DNA of 64,000 nucleotides from an uncultured Paracoccaceae bacterium (GTDB lineage Bacteria > Pseudomonadota > Alphaproteobacteria > Rhodobacterales > Rhodobacteraceae): assembly GCA_905182355.1 (NCBI GenBank), contig CAJJBH010000009.1, positions 1 through 64,000 on the forward strand, written 5' to 3'. Below, in pieces: positions 27,955-37,486 of the stretch. The first letter of the stretch is position 1, and each line of letters opens with the position of its first letter. Both the position numbers and the translations under genes were made by a program. The notes beneath the pieces are model-generated. The model was not told the origin of the DNA. It did not search any database and worked only from the letters and a program-made list of their open reading frames with translations.

Positions 27955-29841
27955 ATGGAAAATCCACCAAACGATCCGCAACCTCAAGGTACCGACCCTG
28001 TCGCTCAGGGTCATGAGGTCATCCAAGCCTATCTGAATACCATTGATGGCTCCCCTGGGGTTTACCGAATGCTCGATCACGAAAGCCGTGTGCTTTACGT
28101 CGGAAAGGCGCGGAACCTTCGCGCACGAGTCAGTAGTTACGCACGTCCCACCGGACATTCGGGCCGTATTGCACGTATGATTTCGATGACAACGTCGATG
28201 ATGTTCCTGACCACTCGCACCGAAACCGAAGCACTGTTGCTTGAGCAGAATCTGATCAAACAGCTAAAGCCCAAATTCAACGTGCTGCTGCGTGACGATA
28301 AAAGTTTCCCAAATATCCTTGTAACAGCAGAACATGATTACCCGCAGATTAAGAAACATCGCGGTGCTAAGAAAGAGAAGGGCAGCTATTACGGCCCTTT
28401 CGCCAGTGCGGGTGCTGTGAACCGTACCTTGAACCAACTACAACGCGTGTTCTTGCTTCGTGATTGTTCCAATTCCATGTTCGAGAGCCGCACCCGTCCG
28501 TGCCTGCAATATCAAATCAAGCGCTGCTCTGCGCCCTGTGTTGGGAAAATAAGCCCGACCGAGTATAAGCAAACCGTTTCTGACGCAGAAAAGTTTCTAA
28601 ATGGTAAAAGCACCGATATTCAGGGTCGTCTAGCCAAGGACATGGCGCATGCGTCTGAAGAGATGGAGTTTGAACGCGCTGCCGCTTTGCGCGACCGGAT
28701 CAAGGCGCTGACCCAAGTGCAGACGGCCCAAGGAATCAACCCAAAAGGTGTATCAGAAGCTGATATCATCGCCCTGCACCTCGACAGTGGTCAGGCCTGC
28801 GTTCAGGTGTTTTTCATCCGTGCGAATCAGAACTGGGGTAATCACGATTATTACCCGCGTGTTGGTCCTGATGTCGACGCGGCAGAGGTGTTAGAAGCCT
28901 TTGTCGGTCAGTTTTATGATACACGTGAGCCGCCCAAGCAGGTGATCCTATCCAATGATATTGAAAACCTTGATCTGATGGCTGATGCCTTGTCGATCAA
29001 ACTGGGTCGCAAGGTCGAAGTGCTGGTGCCCAAGCGTGGCGAAAAGGCGGACCTTGTCGATGGCGCATTACGAAATGCGCGCGAAAGTTTGGCCCGAAAG
29101 ATGGCCGAAACTGCCAGCCAAATCCGCCTGCTCAAAGGGCTGGCTGAAGCCTTTGATCTGCCCGAACCGCCCAAACGGATCGAGGTGTATGACAACAGCC
29201 ACATCTCTGGCACCAACGCGGTTGGAGGAATGATCGTGGCTGGGCCTGAAGGGTTCGTGAAAAACCAATATCGCAAGTTCAACATCAAGGGCGAAGACAT
29301 AGCCCCGGGCGACGACTTTGGCATGATGAAAGAGGTTTTAACCCGTCGTTTCAGGCGTTTGCTTAAAGAAGATCCTGATAGGGAACGGGGCATGTGGCCG
29401 GATCTGTTGCTCATTGATGGTGGTGCAGGGCAGGTCAGTGCCGTGCGCGAAATCATGCAAAAATATGGGGTTGGTGATATTGCGATGGTGGGTGTCGCCA
29501 AAGGTGAAGACCGTGATGCGGGCAAGGAAGAGTTCTACCGCACTGGTAAACGCCCCTTTGCCCTGCGCCACAATGATCCGGTTTTGTACTTTGTTCAGCG
29601 CATGCGGGACGAGGTGCACCGCTTTGCCATTGGCACGCACCGCGCCAAACGCAGCAAGGCGATTGGTTCATCTCCTTTGGATGAAATCGCGGGTGTAGGC
29701 GCCGCACGTAAGCGGGCATTGCTGGCCCATTTCGGGTCGGCAAAGGCGGTTGGACGCGCCAATTTGGCGGACCTAGAAGCGGTCCCTGGCGTTTCAAAAG
29801 GAATGGCACAAAAGCTATATGATCACTTCCAGCCAAACTGA
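27955..29841 (+). CDS. uvrC: Excinuclease ABC subunit C
   Basis: UvrC makes both incisions around bulky DNA lesions in nucleotide excision repair. The roughly 628-residue protein has an N-terminal GIY-YIG nuclease ([21 protein letters not shown] near residue 35), a UVR motif near residue 220, the RNase-H-like nuclease with [20 protein letters not shown] near residue 405, and C-terminal helix-hairpin-helix repeats ([15 protein letters not shown]). I use ATG 27955; a TTG at 27904 is the in-frame alternative. It heads the uvrC-pgsA-moaD-moaE run. Confidence 0.96.
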   Translation: MENPPNDPQPQGTDPVAQGHEVIQAYLNTIDGSPGVYRMLDHESRVLYVGKARNLRARVSSYARPTGHSGRIARMISMTTSMMFLTTRTETEALLLEQNLIKQLKPKFNVLLRDDKSFPNILVTAEHDYPQIKKHRGAKKEKGSYYGPFASAGAVNRTLNQLQRVFLLRDCSNSMFESRTRPCLQYQIKRCSAPCVGKISPTEYKQTVSDAEKFLNGKSTDIQGRLAKDMAHASEEMEFERAAALRDRIKALTQVQTAQGINPKGVSEADIIALHLDSGQACVQVFFIRANQNWGNHDYYPRVGPDVDAAEVLEAFVGQFYDTREPPKQVILSNDIENLDLMADALSIKLGRKVEVLVPKRGEKADLVDGALRNARESLARKMAETASQIRLLKGLAEAFDLPEPPKRIEVYDNSHISGTNAVGGMIVAGPEGFVKNQYRKFNIKGEDIAPGDDFGMMKEVLTRRFRRLLKEDPDRERGMWPDLLLIDGGAGQVSAVREIMQKYGVGDIAMVGVAKGEDRDAGKEEFYRTGKRPFALRHNDPVLYFVQRMRDEVHRFAIGTHRAKRSKAIGSSPLDEIAGVGAARKRALLAHFGSAKAVGRANLADLEAVPGVSKGMAQKLYDHFQPN

Positions 29842-29924
29842 CCTGAGGTCTTTTGGTAAAATTCGTGTTAGATGAAGTCTACCTGCCCTTCCACCCACCC
29901 CAAAGGATCGCTAACAATACTGTT

Positions 29925-30590
29925 ATGAACTGGACAATACCCAACATCCTGACTGTAATACGTTTGCTCGCGGCCCCTACGGTCGCGCTGATGTTTCTTT
30001 ATTTCACAAGACCCTATGCGGATTGGTTCGCATTGGTCCTTTTTGTCAGTGCGGCGTTTACAGACTGGCTGGATGGTTATCTTGCGCGCAGTTGGAAGCA
30101 AGAAACCAAATTAGGTGCCATGCTGGACCCGATAGCCGACAAAGCGATGGTGGTTATTGCGCTGATGGTCATCATCGGATTTTCCAGCTGGTCAGCTTGG
30201 TTGGTATTGCCTGCAACCGTGATTTTGTTTCGCGAAGTGTTCGTTTCTGGACTTCGTGAATTTCTGGGGGATACCGCTGGTACGTTAAAAGTGACCAAGC
30301 TGGCGAAATGGAAAACAACACTGCAAATGGTTGCGATTTCAGTGCTATTTTCTCAAGGTGTGTTCGAACACTACTTTGGCATGTCAATCATGGGCATGGA
30401 CGAGGGAACCGTGAACGCAATTCTAATCGGGGATGAAGTAGACATATTTGGATTAGGTTGGAAATTGGCCAGCGCACAATGGTCAGGTCAAATAGGGTTG
30501 ATTCTACTGTGGATTGCTGCCGCATTGACCGCCATCACAGGCGTTGACTATTTCCGCAAATCGATCCCCTACTTAAAGGACAACGAATGA
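29925..30590 (+). CDS. pgsA: Phosphatidylglycerophosphate synthase
   Basis: PgsA transfers phosphatidyl from CDP-diacylglycerol to glycerol 3-phosphate in the inner membrane, the committed step to phosphatidylglycerol. The 221-residue protein has several membrane helices and the CDP-alcohol phosphotransferase signature starting at DWLDGYLAR near residue 46 and ending at MLDPIADK, with all the aspartates in place. ATG 29925 gives the usual N-terminus MNWTIPNILTVIRL. It overlaps moaD by four bases. Confidence 0.94.
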   Translation: MNWTIPNILTVIRLLAAPTVALMFLYFTRPYADWFALVLFVSAAFTDWLDGYLARSWKQETKLGAMLDPIADKAMVVIALMVIIGFSSWSAWLVLPATVILFREVFVSGLREFLGDTAGTLKVTKLAKWKTTLQMVAISVLFSQGVFEHYFGMSIMGMDEGTVNAILIGDEVDIFGLGWKLASAQWSGQIGLILLWIAAALTAITGVDYFRKSIPYLKDNE

Positions 30591-30835
30591 TCGACGTTCT
30601 GTATTTCGCATGGGTGCGCGAACGCATCGGGTTGCCGCGCGAACAGGTCAAGACAACCGCGAAAACGGTTGCCGATCTGGTGGTCGAATTGCGCAGCCGT
30701 GAAGAACGATATGATCTGGCGTTTTCGGACCTAAGTGCCCTGCGTGTTGCTGTGGATCAGAAGCTGACTGATTTCGATGCCTCTCTTAGTGGTGTGCGTG
30801 AAGTGGCGTTTTTCCCACCCATGACTGGCGGCTAG
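30587..30835 (+). CDS. moaD: Molybdopterin synthase small subunit
   Basis: MoaD is the ubiquitin-like sulfur carrier of molybdopterin synthase; its C-terminal glycine is thiocarboxylated and donates sulfur to precursor Z. The 82-residue protein ends in PPMTGG, the required double glycine. It starts within the pgsA stop (ATGA) and is followed after 3 bases by moaE. Confidence 0.95.
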   Translation: MIDVLYFAWVRERIGLPREQVKTTAKTVADLVVELRSREERYDLAFSDLSALRVAVDQKLTDFDASLSGVREVAFFPPMTGG

Positions 30836-30838
30836 GTC

Positions 30839-31282
30839 ATGCGAATTTCTGTTCAGGAACAAGCCTTTGATCTTGGCGCGGAAACATCTTGTTTTGCAGC
30901 GGGTCACAAGGATATGGGGGCGATTGTAACCTTCACAGGCATCGTTCGCGACCTGCCAGACGATCCACTGATTGCTATGGAAATCGAACACTACCCGGGC
31001 ATGACAGAGGCTGCATTGACTGAAATCGCGCAAACCGCGGTAGATCGTTGGTCGTTGGGCGATGCGCTGGTTATTCACCGTCATGGACGCCTTATCCCAG
31101 GTGAAATGATCATGATGGTTGCGACGGCTTCAAGGCACCGCAAAGACGCATTTGAAGCGGCTGAATACCTGATGGACTATCTGAAATCGCGTGCGCCTTT
31201 TTGGAAACGCGAGATCACAGCACAGGGCGAGGGATGGGTTGCATCAAAGTCCGAGGATGAAGACGCGCTAAAGCGTTGGTAG
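30839..31282 (+). CDS. moaE: Molybdopterin synthase large subunit
   Basis: MoaE carries the active site of molybdopterin synthase, which turns cyclic pyranopterin monophosphate into molybdopterin using MoaD thiocarboxylate. The 147-residue protein has HRHGRLIPGE near residue 80 and ASRHRKDAFEAAEYLMDYLKSRAPFWKRE toward the end, with the conserved lysines. It is the last gene of the uvrC-pgsA-moaD-moaE run and converges with the 31435-31764 gene. Confidence 0.95.
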   Translation: MRISVQEQAFDLGAETSCFAAGHKDMGAIVTFTGIVRDLPDDPLIAMEIEHYPGMTEAALTEIAQTAVDRWSLGDALVIHRHGRLIPGEMIMMVATASRHRKDAFEAAEYLMDYLKSRAPFWKREITAQGEGWVASKSEDEDALKRW

Positions 31283-31367
31283 GATATTAACCCGCCGTTT
31301 CGTAATGTGTTATCCAAACCTTGCGAAGACTGTGGTTAGCATTTGAAATAAATGGGAAAATGCAATC

Positions 31368-31401
31368 GGCATTGCGTAGATATCACGTTGGTATTGCGTA
31401 G
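31368..31401. repeat. Imperfect direct repeat in a convergent gap
   Basis: GGCATTGCGTAG at 31368-31379 and GGTATTGCGTAG at 31390-31401 are 22 bases apart, start to start. The first also forms GCAAT-CGGC-ATTGC (31362-31375). The gap lies at the 3' ends of moaE and a reverse gene. A related sequence, in reverse complement, forms a tandem repeat at 50461-50482. Confidence 0.4.
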
Positions 31402-31434
31402 GTGCATCATACCGCAAAAAAAAGATCAGACCCG

Positions 31435-31764
31435 TTAGGACGTTTGGGTGTGGCTTTCGATGTAGGCCCGCATTTCTTCCGTCTCGTGACGTGCGTCGCG
31501 CAGGCCGTCCATTGCAGCCCGCAATTCAGCTTCGGTTTGGCTAAGTTGATTGGTCAACTCGGCCTCGCGTTGTTGCAAGTATGTGATGGCTTGATCGCGG
31601 GTTTCTTCAGCCTCGTGCAATTCTTGGCTCATGCGGTCCAGTTCAGCCACATCGCCTGCAGCCACGCGGGTAAAACGGTGCACCAGCCAGTTGGCGAACC
31701 AACCTAGGCAAAAGGCCACGAACAGAATAATTGCTGTAGCGATAACAAATTCAGTTCTGCTCAT
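31435..31764 (-). CDS. Membrane-anchored coiled-coil protein of unknown function
   Basis: The 109-residue protein has one N-terminal membrane helix (EFVIATAIILFVAFCLGWFANW) and then about 65 residues of heptad-rich charged sequence (LDRMSQELHEAEETRDQAI...), a likely coiled coil. It resembles many small alphaproteobacterial envelope proteins, but I do not recognise a family. Its start overlaps the end of the OmpA-type gene by 14 bases, so the two are co-transcribed and may act together at the envelope. Confidence 0.75.
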   Translation of the reverse strand: MSRTEFVIATAIILFVAFCLGWFANWLVHRFTRVAAGDVAELDRMSQELHEAEETRDQAITYLQQREAELTNQLSQTEAELRAAMDGLRDARHETEEMRAYIESHTQTS

Positions 31765-33655
31765 CTGATGTTCCTTCTGTGCCTGCTTGCGGTATATTGC
31801 TTGTTTTTGAAATAGACTCCAGCGTTGTTTCGCCTTGTGTCACAGAAGGTGCAGGGCGGATCAAACGGAATTCAATACGACGGTTTGCTTCACGGCCGTC
31901 TTCAGAACCGTTGTCCTGAATCGGTTGAGTTTCCCCGTAGCCTTGCGCAGAGAATGAGGACGTTGGAACGCGACGCACCCGCAATTCGTTCAAAACGGAT
32001 TCGGCACGGCTTTGGCTTAGGGCAAGGTTCATTTCCTCCCGTCCTTGGCTGTCCGTGTGGCCTTGAATTTCTAACTGCAATTCACCGCAGGTTTTGAGCA
32101 ACTCAGCAATCTTGTCCAATGTGTTCAAAGTGGTCGCATCAATGGTTGCGCTGCCCGGCTCAAAACTGATTTTTCCAGAATCAAGAATGCCATTGATGCC
32201 AACTTCGCACTCGTCAGGCGTTGGGATGCCAGCGATAGGATCCAGTTTCTTTAGATAGGCTACATCGACTTCAAATTCTTGCGCTTCACCCAGCTTAGTC
32301 GCAAGCAACGATGCTATATCGCGACTTGCTTGTTCATCGCCAGTGTTGCCACGCACACTAAGTGTTGTTGGAGTAACGCGAACGGTGCCGTTGCTTAGAC
32401 CTGACAACGCTTCAATACCTGTTAGAACACGGGCAGCCCAATCATTTGGTAGGCCGTCAACCAAGCGGGTTGCGATGTAAACTTTATCGGATCCAAAACG
32501 CGATTTGGCATAGCTGTCTACAACCGTGCGCAAGTTGTCATTGCTTAGGCGACCCCGCAATTGCACCTGCCCCTCGGGGCTAAGGGTTGCTGTAAATTCT
32601 GGGGGGCCTTGGTTCGGATCAACAGCTTCTGGTAGTTTTGCATGAAGAGCAAAGGCTTCGGGAAGGGCTGTTTCCAATTCGCCGACGATGCGGTCGAATT
32701 GACCTTGTTTGATGCTGGTTGCTCCGATCAAGTTGATGTCGGCATTTGAAATTGTAACTGAGCCACCACCCAATTCAGCAAGCGCCTTGATACTGTCATC
32801 TACGGCTTTCGCCCATTTGGTGCTGGGCACGCCCATACCAACGACGCAGGTCCCTTCATCCTCAAGGCCCGCAGCTTTTGCAGATGCGAGGATGATGGCT
32901 TTTGCTTCTTCTGTGTCTGCAGAACAGGCATCAAACCGTGCACCGTCTTCATCGATCAAGAACCGCAATGTAAATGGTGTAATAACGGGACGCGGCGCTG
33001 CAATATTCATACTTAACCGCAGGCCTGGAGGGGACGCACGGGTCAGCCTTTTTTCCATAGCGGCTTTGTCTTCAACGCTGTCGGCAATTGCCGTAATGGA
33101 AACGCGGCCCGCTGAAACGGATACTTTTGAGCGTGGCAATTGCTCCATCGCGGTCAGGGCAAAGGCCATCGCGTCTTCCCAACCATCGGGTGTAGGGTAG
33201 TCTGCGCTTTCGATCAGATCAGCGACTTTGCCATTCCCGCTCATGCTTGCGAAGCGTTCGAGGATGTCTTTCCGATCTGTTTGCGATGGGATCAAGCCGA
33301 TAACCGAAATACCAGAGTCGTTGCGCAAGATTTCGGCAGAAAACCGTGGTGCTGCAATTGCGGTCGTTGCCTCGACCTCCATGTTGTCGATTACACGTGC
33401 CGCATCTACGACGGTGCCTGCCATACTAAGGGCGGCAAAACGTCGGGCTTCTGTTGGTGCGATCCCTTCTAGGGTCACCTGTAGGCCATCAGCTTCAACT
33501 TCGGCCCACGGCATTTGCGCGGTATCAAGTGCTTCGCGCACTCCGATTTCAGAGGTTTCTTCGATCAGTTTCACTGAGAAGTTGGCAGCCACTAAAGACA
33601 CGGCTGCAGCCGATACAAAAGTGATGGCAATAATTACAATCGCGGACAGACGCAT
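31751..33655 (-). CDS. OmpA-family protein with three internal repeats
   Basis: The 634-residue protein has an N-terminal membrane anchor (residues 4-25) and a C-terminal OmpA peptidoglycan-binding domain (about 495-600, with LEIQGHTDSQG and NRRIEFRL). Between them I see three related units of about 110-125 residues, starting near F105, F228 and F354. Each ends with a W-A-x3-AL pattern (W159, W281, W406) and a BON-like V-x-V...V-x-G strand set. It probably tethers the inner membrane to peptidoglycan. The gene is first in a two-gene unit. OmpA domains are well known; the repeat reading is mine. Confidence 0.85.
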   Translation of the reverse strand: MRLSAIVIIAITFVSAAAVSLVAANFSVKLIEETSEIGVREALDTAQMPWAEVEADGLQVTLEGIAPTEARRFAALSMAGTVVDAARVIDNMEVEATTAIAAPRFSAEILRNDSGISVIGLIPSQTDRKDILERFASMSGNGKVADLIESADYPTPDGWEDAMAFALTAMEQLPRSKVSVSAGRVSITAIADSVEDKAAMEKRLTRASPPGLRLSMNIAAPRPVITPFTLRFLIDEDGARFDACSADTEEAKAIILASAKAAGLEDEGTCVVGMGVPSTKWAKAVDDSIKALAELGGGSVTISNADINLIGATSIKQGQFDRIVGELETALPEAFALHAKLPEAVDPNQGPPEFTATLSPEGQVQLRGRLSNDNLRTVVDSYAKSRFGSDKVYIATRLVDGLPNDWAARVLTGIEALSGLSNGTVRVTPTTLSVRGNTGDEQASRDIASLLATKLGEAQEFEVDVAYLKKLDPIAGIPTPDECEVGINGILDSGKISFEPGSATIDATTLNTLDKIAELLKTCGELQLEIQGHTDSQGREEMNLALSQSRAESVLNELRVRRVPTSSFSAQGYGETQPIQDNGSEDGREANRRIEFRLIRPAPSVTQGETTLESISKTSNIPQAGTEGTSDEQN

Positions 33656-33731
33656 AGGCGTATTCTTAACTCGAGTTATGGGGCCAAAGTTGGCTTGAGG
33701 TACTAATAGGTGCTGATGTCGGGCGTTTCAA

Positions 33732-34694
33732 TCAAACGAACAGAGCTACCGTAAAAAAGAACAGCGGAATCATGCCAGTGTCGCGGTTTACGCGAAACAA
33801 TTGTAAACATTTTGCCGGATCGTTGATGTCGAGGCCCCGCAATTGCCATGCCATATGCCATCCCATCGCCCATGGTCCACCAAGCGCGATGACCATCGCA
33901 AGGACTGATGCGTTGGGCAAGGCGCTGAAAATTACGGCGATTCCCAGCAAACCGACAGTTGTCATAAGAAATCTTCGCAGCCACTCAGGTGTTTTTTCAG
34001 CAAAAAGCCGTGCTGTGGATTTGACGCCGATCAGTGCATCATCTTCGGTGTCTTGGTGGGCATAAATCGTATCGTAGAACAAGGTCCACGCGATGCCCGC
34101 AAAATACAAAACCACAGCGGGTGCTTCCAGTTGTCCGATGTGTGCAGTCCACGCTAGCAAAGTACCCCAGTTGAACGCCAAACCAAGAAAGACTTGGGGC
34201 CACCATGTGAACCGTTTGGCAAATGGGTAGACTGCGACTGGAATCAGCGCAAGGACACCCAATTTGATTGCAGCAGAATTGAAGGTCAGCAGAATACCAA
34301 AGGAAATAACGGCTTGTAGGCCCAACCAAACCAATGCAGCTTTACCGCTGACTTGGCCGGATGGGATGGGGCGGGACCGGGTTCGTTCAACTTTGGCGTC
34401 GATATCGCGGTCTGAGAAATCGTTCCATGTACAGCCAGCGCCACGCATCAGCCACGCACCTAACGCACAGCCCACAGCGATCCAAAGATCGTGCCAGCCC
34501 ATGCGCTGATCATACAGCATTGCCAGGACCAGACCCCACCAACAGGGCAGCAACAACAGCCATGTTCCAATAGGGCGATCCGCCCGCGAAAGGCGCAAAT
34601 AGGGCCGTGTCCATGCGGGTGCAGTTGTGTCCACCCAATTATCTTTTACCGCATCTGCGACTTGCCCATCTGGTACTGGCGTGTGGTCTTGCAT
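33732..34694 (-). CDS. ubiA: 4-hydroxybenzoate octaprenyltransferase
   Basis: UbiA prenylates 4-hydroxybenzoate in the membrane, an early step of ubiquinone synthesis. The 320-residue protein has eight to nine membrane helices and the two aspartate motifs of the family, NDFSDRDIDAKVERTRSRPI near residue 85 and YDTIYAHQDTEDD near residue 210. The ATG at 34694 lies only 12 bases from the rsmE start on the other strand, with no ribosome site between, so the two promoters must overlap the coding regions or the mRNAs are leaderless. Confidence 0.94.
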   Translation of the reverse strand: MQDHTPVPDGQVADAVKDNWVDTTAPAWTRPYLRLSRADRPIGTWLLLLPCWWGLVLAMLYDQRMGWHDLWIAVGCALGAWLMRGAGCTWNDFSDRDIDAKVERTRSRPIPSGQVSGKAALVWLGLQAVISFGILLTFNSAAIKLGVLALIPVAVYPFAKRFTWWPQVFLGLAFNWGTLLAWTAHIGQLEAPAVVLYFAGIAWTLFYDTIYAHQDTEDDALIGVKSTARLFAEKTPEWLRRFLMTTVGLLGIAVIFSALPNASVLAMVIALGGPWAMGWHMAWQLRGLDINDPAKCLQLFRVNRDTGMIPLFFFTVALFV

Positions 34695-34706
34695 ATGTAT
34701 CAACTT

Positions 34707-35441
34707 ATGACAGCTAAAATCCGCCTTTACATAGACACGCCACTAAGCGTCGCGCAATCGGTTCCTTTAACGCGGGAACAGGCGCATTACCTGTTTGGGG
34801 TGATGCGCCTGTCGGTTGGGGCGCAGGTTCTGTTGTTTGACGGTATGAACGGCGAGTTTCTGGCTGACGTGGTCGAGGCGGGCAAACGTGGTGGCACGTT
34901 GTTAATCGCAGCGCAAACGCGCCCATTGCAGATGCCGCCCGATCTTTGGCTGATGTTCGCCCCGATCAAAAAAGCCCGCACAGATTTCATTGTTGAAAAG
35001 GCTGCTGAAATGGGTGCGTCGCGAATCGTGCCTGTGCAAACTGAATTCACCAACACCAGCCGTTTTCAAAGGGACCGTTTGCAGGCCCATTCAGTTGAAG
35101 CGGCAGAGCAGTGTGGCGGAACCTATGTACCGCAAGTGGACGAGATGAAACGGCTGGACCGTGTCTTGGCCGATTGGGACGAGACACGCCAAATCATGTT
35201 TTGTGACGAAACAACCGCAGATGATCCCGCAACGCCGTTTGAGGGTGGAAAAGATCAATCTGTTGGTCCGTGGGCCATTCTGATTGGGCCAGAGGGTGGA
35301 TTTTCGCAGAAAGAACGTGATCGGCTGCGGGCCATGTCCTGCGCACATGTGGCGCAGCTGGGGCCCCGCATTTTGCGGGCGGATACGGCTGCGGTTGCGG
35401 CACTGACATTGTGGCAAACGGCGTTGGGGGATTGGGTGTGA
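34707..35441 (+). CDS. rsmE: 16S rRNA m3U1498 methyltransferase
   Basis: RsmE methylates N3 of U1498 of 16S rRNA and is a knotted SPOUT enzyme. The 244-residue protein starts MTAKIRLYIDTPL and shows the SAM-binding knot elements ILIGPEGGFSQKE near residue 190 and LGPRILRADTA near residue 218. ATG 34707 is preferred, with ATG 34695 as the alternative. Upstream frame sequence belongs to the opposite ubiA gene. It overlaps the next gene by four bases (GTGA). Confidence 0.93.
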   Translation: MTAKIRLYIDTPLSVAQSVPLTREQAHYLFGVMRLSVGAQVLLFDGMNGEFLADVVEAGKRGGTLLIAAQTRPLQMPPDLWLMFAPIKKARTDFIVEKAAEMGASRIVPVQTEFTNTSRFQRDRLQAHSVEAAEQCGGTYVPQVDEMKRLDRVLADWDETRQIMFCDETTADDPATPFEGGKDQSVGPWAILIGPEGGFSQKERDRLRAMSCAHVAQLGPRILRADTAAVAALTLWQTALGDWV

Positions 35442-35965
35442 GTTTTATTAGACCAGAAGCCGCGGCAGGACTAAACCGCTGGCGTGAGGCGCTTTATGGC
35501 GGTGCGATATTGTTGCTGGGCCTGTCGTGGATATTTGGGTCACGTGGGTTGTTGTATCTACTAGGGTATCCTGTTGTCGTGCTGGCGTTTGTTTTGATCT
35601 GGGTTGGGGTTCAACGGGCACGTTTTCGCAGCGCCTCGGGTGGGGCAGGGGCGGTGCAGGTCGATGAGGGACAGATTACCTATTTTGGACCTTTGACAGG
35701 TGGTGCGGCGGCACTTGCTGATCTTGAACGCCTGACATTGGTTCGCAGTTTAAAACCTGCACATTGGCGTCTGGACACCCCCCAGCAGGAAAGTTTGCTT
35801 ATTCCGGTGAATGCGGCGGGATCAGAGGCATTGTTTGATGCCTTCGCCACGTTGCAGGGGTTGCAAACAGAACGTATGTTGGCCGAACTTAATGGTCCAG
35901 GTGATCAACCTGTTGTGATCTGGGAACGGCGGTCTTTGCGTCCCGAACACGTCAGGTTACATTGA
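35438..35965 (+). CDS. Uncharacterised small membrane protein
   Basis: GTG 35438 overlaps the rsmE stop and opens a 175-residue frame. Residues about 18-55 hold two hydrophobic helices (LYGGAILLLGLSWIFGS and LLYLLGYPVVVLAFVLIWVGV). The remaining 120 residues form a soluble domain beginning with GAVQVDEGQITYFGPLTGG that looks beta-rich. I do not recognise a family name. Coupling to rsmE suggests shared expression only. Confidence 0.75.
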   Translation: MSFIRPEAAAGLNRWREALYGGAILLLGLSWIFGSRGLLYLLGYPVVVLAFVLIWVGVQRARFRSASGGAGAVQVDEGQITYFGPLTGGAAALADLERLTLVRSLKPAHWRLDTPQQESLLIPVNAAGSEALFDAFATLQGLQTERMLAELNGPGDQPVVIWERRSLRPEHVRLH

Positions 35966-36026
35966 CACTTCTGTCAAACCGCACCATCCCTAAAAACCTA
36001 AATTAGCCAATCTTCGGAGCAAGTAT

Positions 36027-37397
36027 ATGTCCATTCCACAATCCGGCGGCGGACCCATCGAACATCATGATCAATTGGCCGAGCATTTGGCCGAAGGGTG
36101 TAAACCCAAAGAAGATTGGCGCATTGGGACCGAGCATGAAAAGTTTGGGTATTGCAAAGACACGCTAAAGCCACTGCCGTTTGAGGGTGAACGGTCAATT
36201 GTTGCCGTTTTGGAAGGCCTGCGGGATCGCCATAACTGGACCGAAGTGCGCGAAGGTGGCCATTTGATTGGCCTTGAAAAAGACGGTGCAAATGTTTCGC
36301 TTGAACCAGGGGGGGCGTTGGAATTATCAGGCGCACCTGTCGAGACAATCCACGAGACCTGCGATGAGGTGAACACGCACCTGCGCGAGGTCAAAGAGAT
36401 TTCTGACGAGATTGGGGTGAAGTTTATTGGCCTTGGGGCCGCACCGATCTGGACGCACGAAGAAATGCCATTGATGCCCAAGGGCCGTTACACGCTGATG
36501 GACGCCTATATGAACAAGGTGGGCACGTCTGGCACAACGATGATGCGTCGCACTTGTACTGTTCAGGTTAATCTCGATTTCGCGTCCGAACCAGACATGG
36601 TGCAAAAGCTGCGCGTGGCCTTGGCTTTTCAGCCCGTGGCGACGGCGCTTTTTGCGAACTCACCCTTCTTTGAGGGCAAACTGAATGGTCATAAGTCTTG
36701 GCGTGGTCGTGTGTGGTGTCACATGGATGATGCACGCACTGGCATGTTGCCGTTTGTGTTTGAGGACGGCATGGGGTTCGAGCGTTGGGTTCAATACGCC
36801 CTCGATGTGCCGATGTATTTTGTCTATCGCGATGGAAAATACATTAACGCACTTGGCATGTCGTTCCGTGATTTTATGAAGGGCAAATTGCCTGCATTGC
36901 CCGGTGAAACGCCTACGATGTCTGATTGGGCGGATCACCTGACCACTGCCTTTCCAGAAGCGCGGATTAAGAAATTTATGGAAATGCGTGGGGCCGACGG
37001 CGGTCCTTGGCGCCGTTTGTGCGCGTTGCCTGCGTTTTGGGTTGGTTTGATGTATGACCAAACTTCGCTGGATGGTGCATGGGACTTGGTCAAGAACTGG
37101 ACGGCAGAACAGCGTGAGGCTTTGCGGGTTGCCGCGTCAGTCGACGGGTTGCAGGCCAAAATTGAAGGCGTCAACATGCATGACATTGCCCGTGAGGCTG
37201 TGGCGCTAAGCCATCAAGGTTTGGTTGCACGTGCCCGCAGCGGTGCGGGTGGAATGGTTCCGGACGAGACACACTTCTTGAACGCGCTGCATGAAAGCAT
37301 CGAGAGTGGTAAAACGCCTGCGGATGAGTTGCTGGATCACTATCATGGTGATTGGAACGGCGATATTACAAGGGTATTTGAAGACTATTCTTACTAA
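36027..37397 (+). CDS. gshA: Glutamate-cysteine ligase
   Basis: This ATP-dependent ligase joins glutamate and cysteine in the first step of glutathione synthesis. The 456-residue protein is of the GCS2/plant-like type common in alphaproteobacteria, with RIGTEHEKFGY near residue 38, GGALELSGAP near residue 92 and KVGTSGTTMMRRTCTVQVNLDF near residue 170. It is a single gene, and its end faces plsY across a palindromic repeat and terminator. Confidence 0.93.
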   Translation: MSIPQSGGGPIEHHDQLAEHLAEGCKPKEDWRIGTEHEKFGYCKDTLKPLPFEGERSIVAVLEGLRDRHNWTEVREGGHLIGLEKDGANVSLEPGGALELSGAPVETIHETCDEVNTHLREVKEISDEIGVKFIGLGAAPIWTHEEMPLMPKGRYTLMDAYMNKVGTSGTTMMRRTCTVQVNLDFASEPDMVQKLRVALAFQPVATALFANSPFFEGKLNGHKSWRGRVWCHMDDARTGMLPFVFEDGMGFERWVQYALDVPMYFVYRDGKYINALGMSFRDFMKGKLPALPGETPTMSDWADHLTTAFPEARIKKFMEMRGADGGPWRRLCALPAFWVGLMYDQTSLDGAWDLVKNWTAEQREALRVAASVDGLQAKIEGVNMHDIAREAVALSHQGLVARARSGAGGMVPDETHFLNALHESIESGKTPADELLDHYHGDWNGDITRVFEDYSY

Positions 37398-37421
37398 AGA
37401 ATAAGGTCTTATAAAAAAGAT

Positions 37422-37482
37422 AGGGGGGCGCTGCCCCCGCGCTTTGCGCGTCCCCGGAATATTTTAAGCCAGAAGAAATTGG
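37422..37482 (-). repeat. Palindromic repeat copy A and plsY terminator
   Basis: GGGGGC and GCCCCC (about 37424-37438) form a GC-rich hairpin, followed by a second GCGC hairpin and then GGAATATTTTAAGCC at 37456-37470. On the reverse strand the hairpin runs into TATCTTTTTT, making a good terminator for the plsY operon. The AT-rich half and the following AGAAATTGG recur at 41434-41459, and a shortened form at 60221-60240. Confidence 0.7.
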
Positions 37483-37486
37483 TGGC

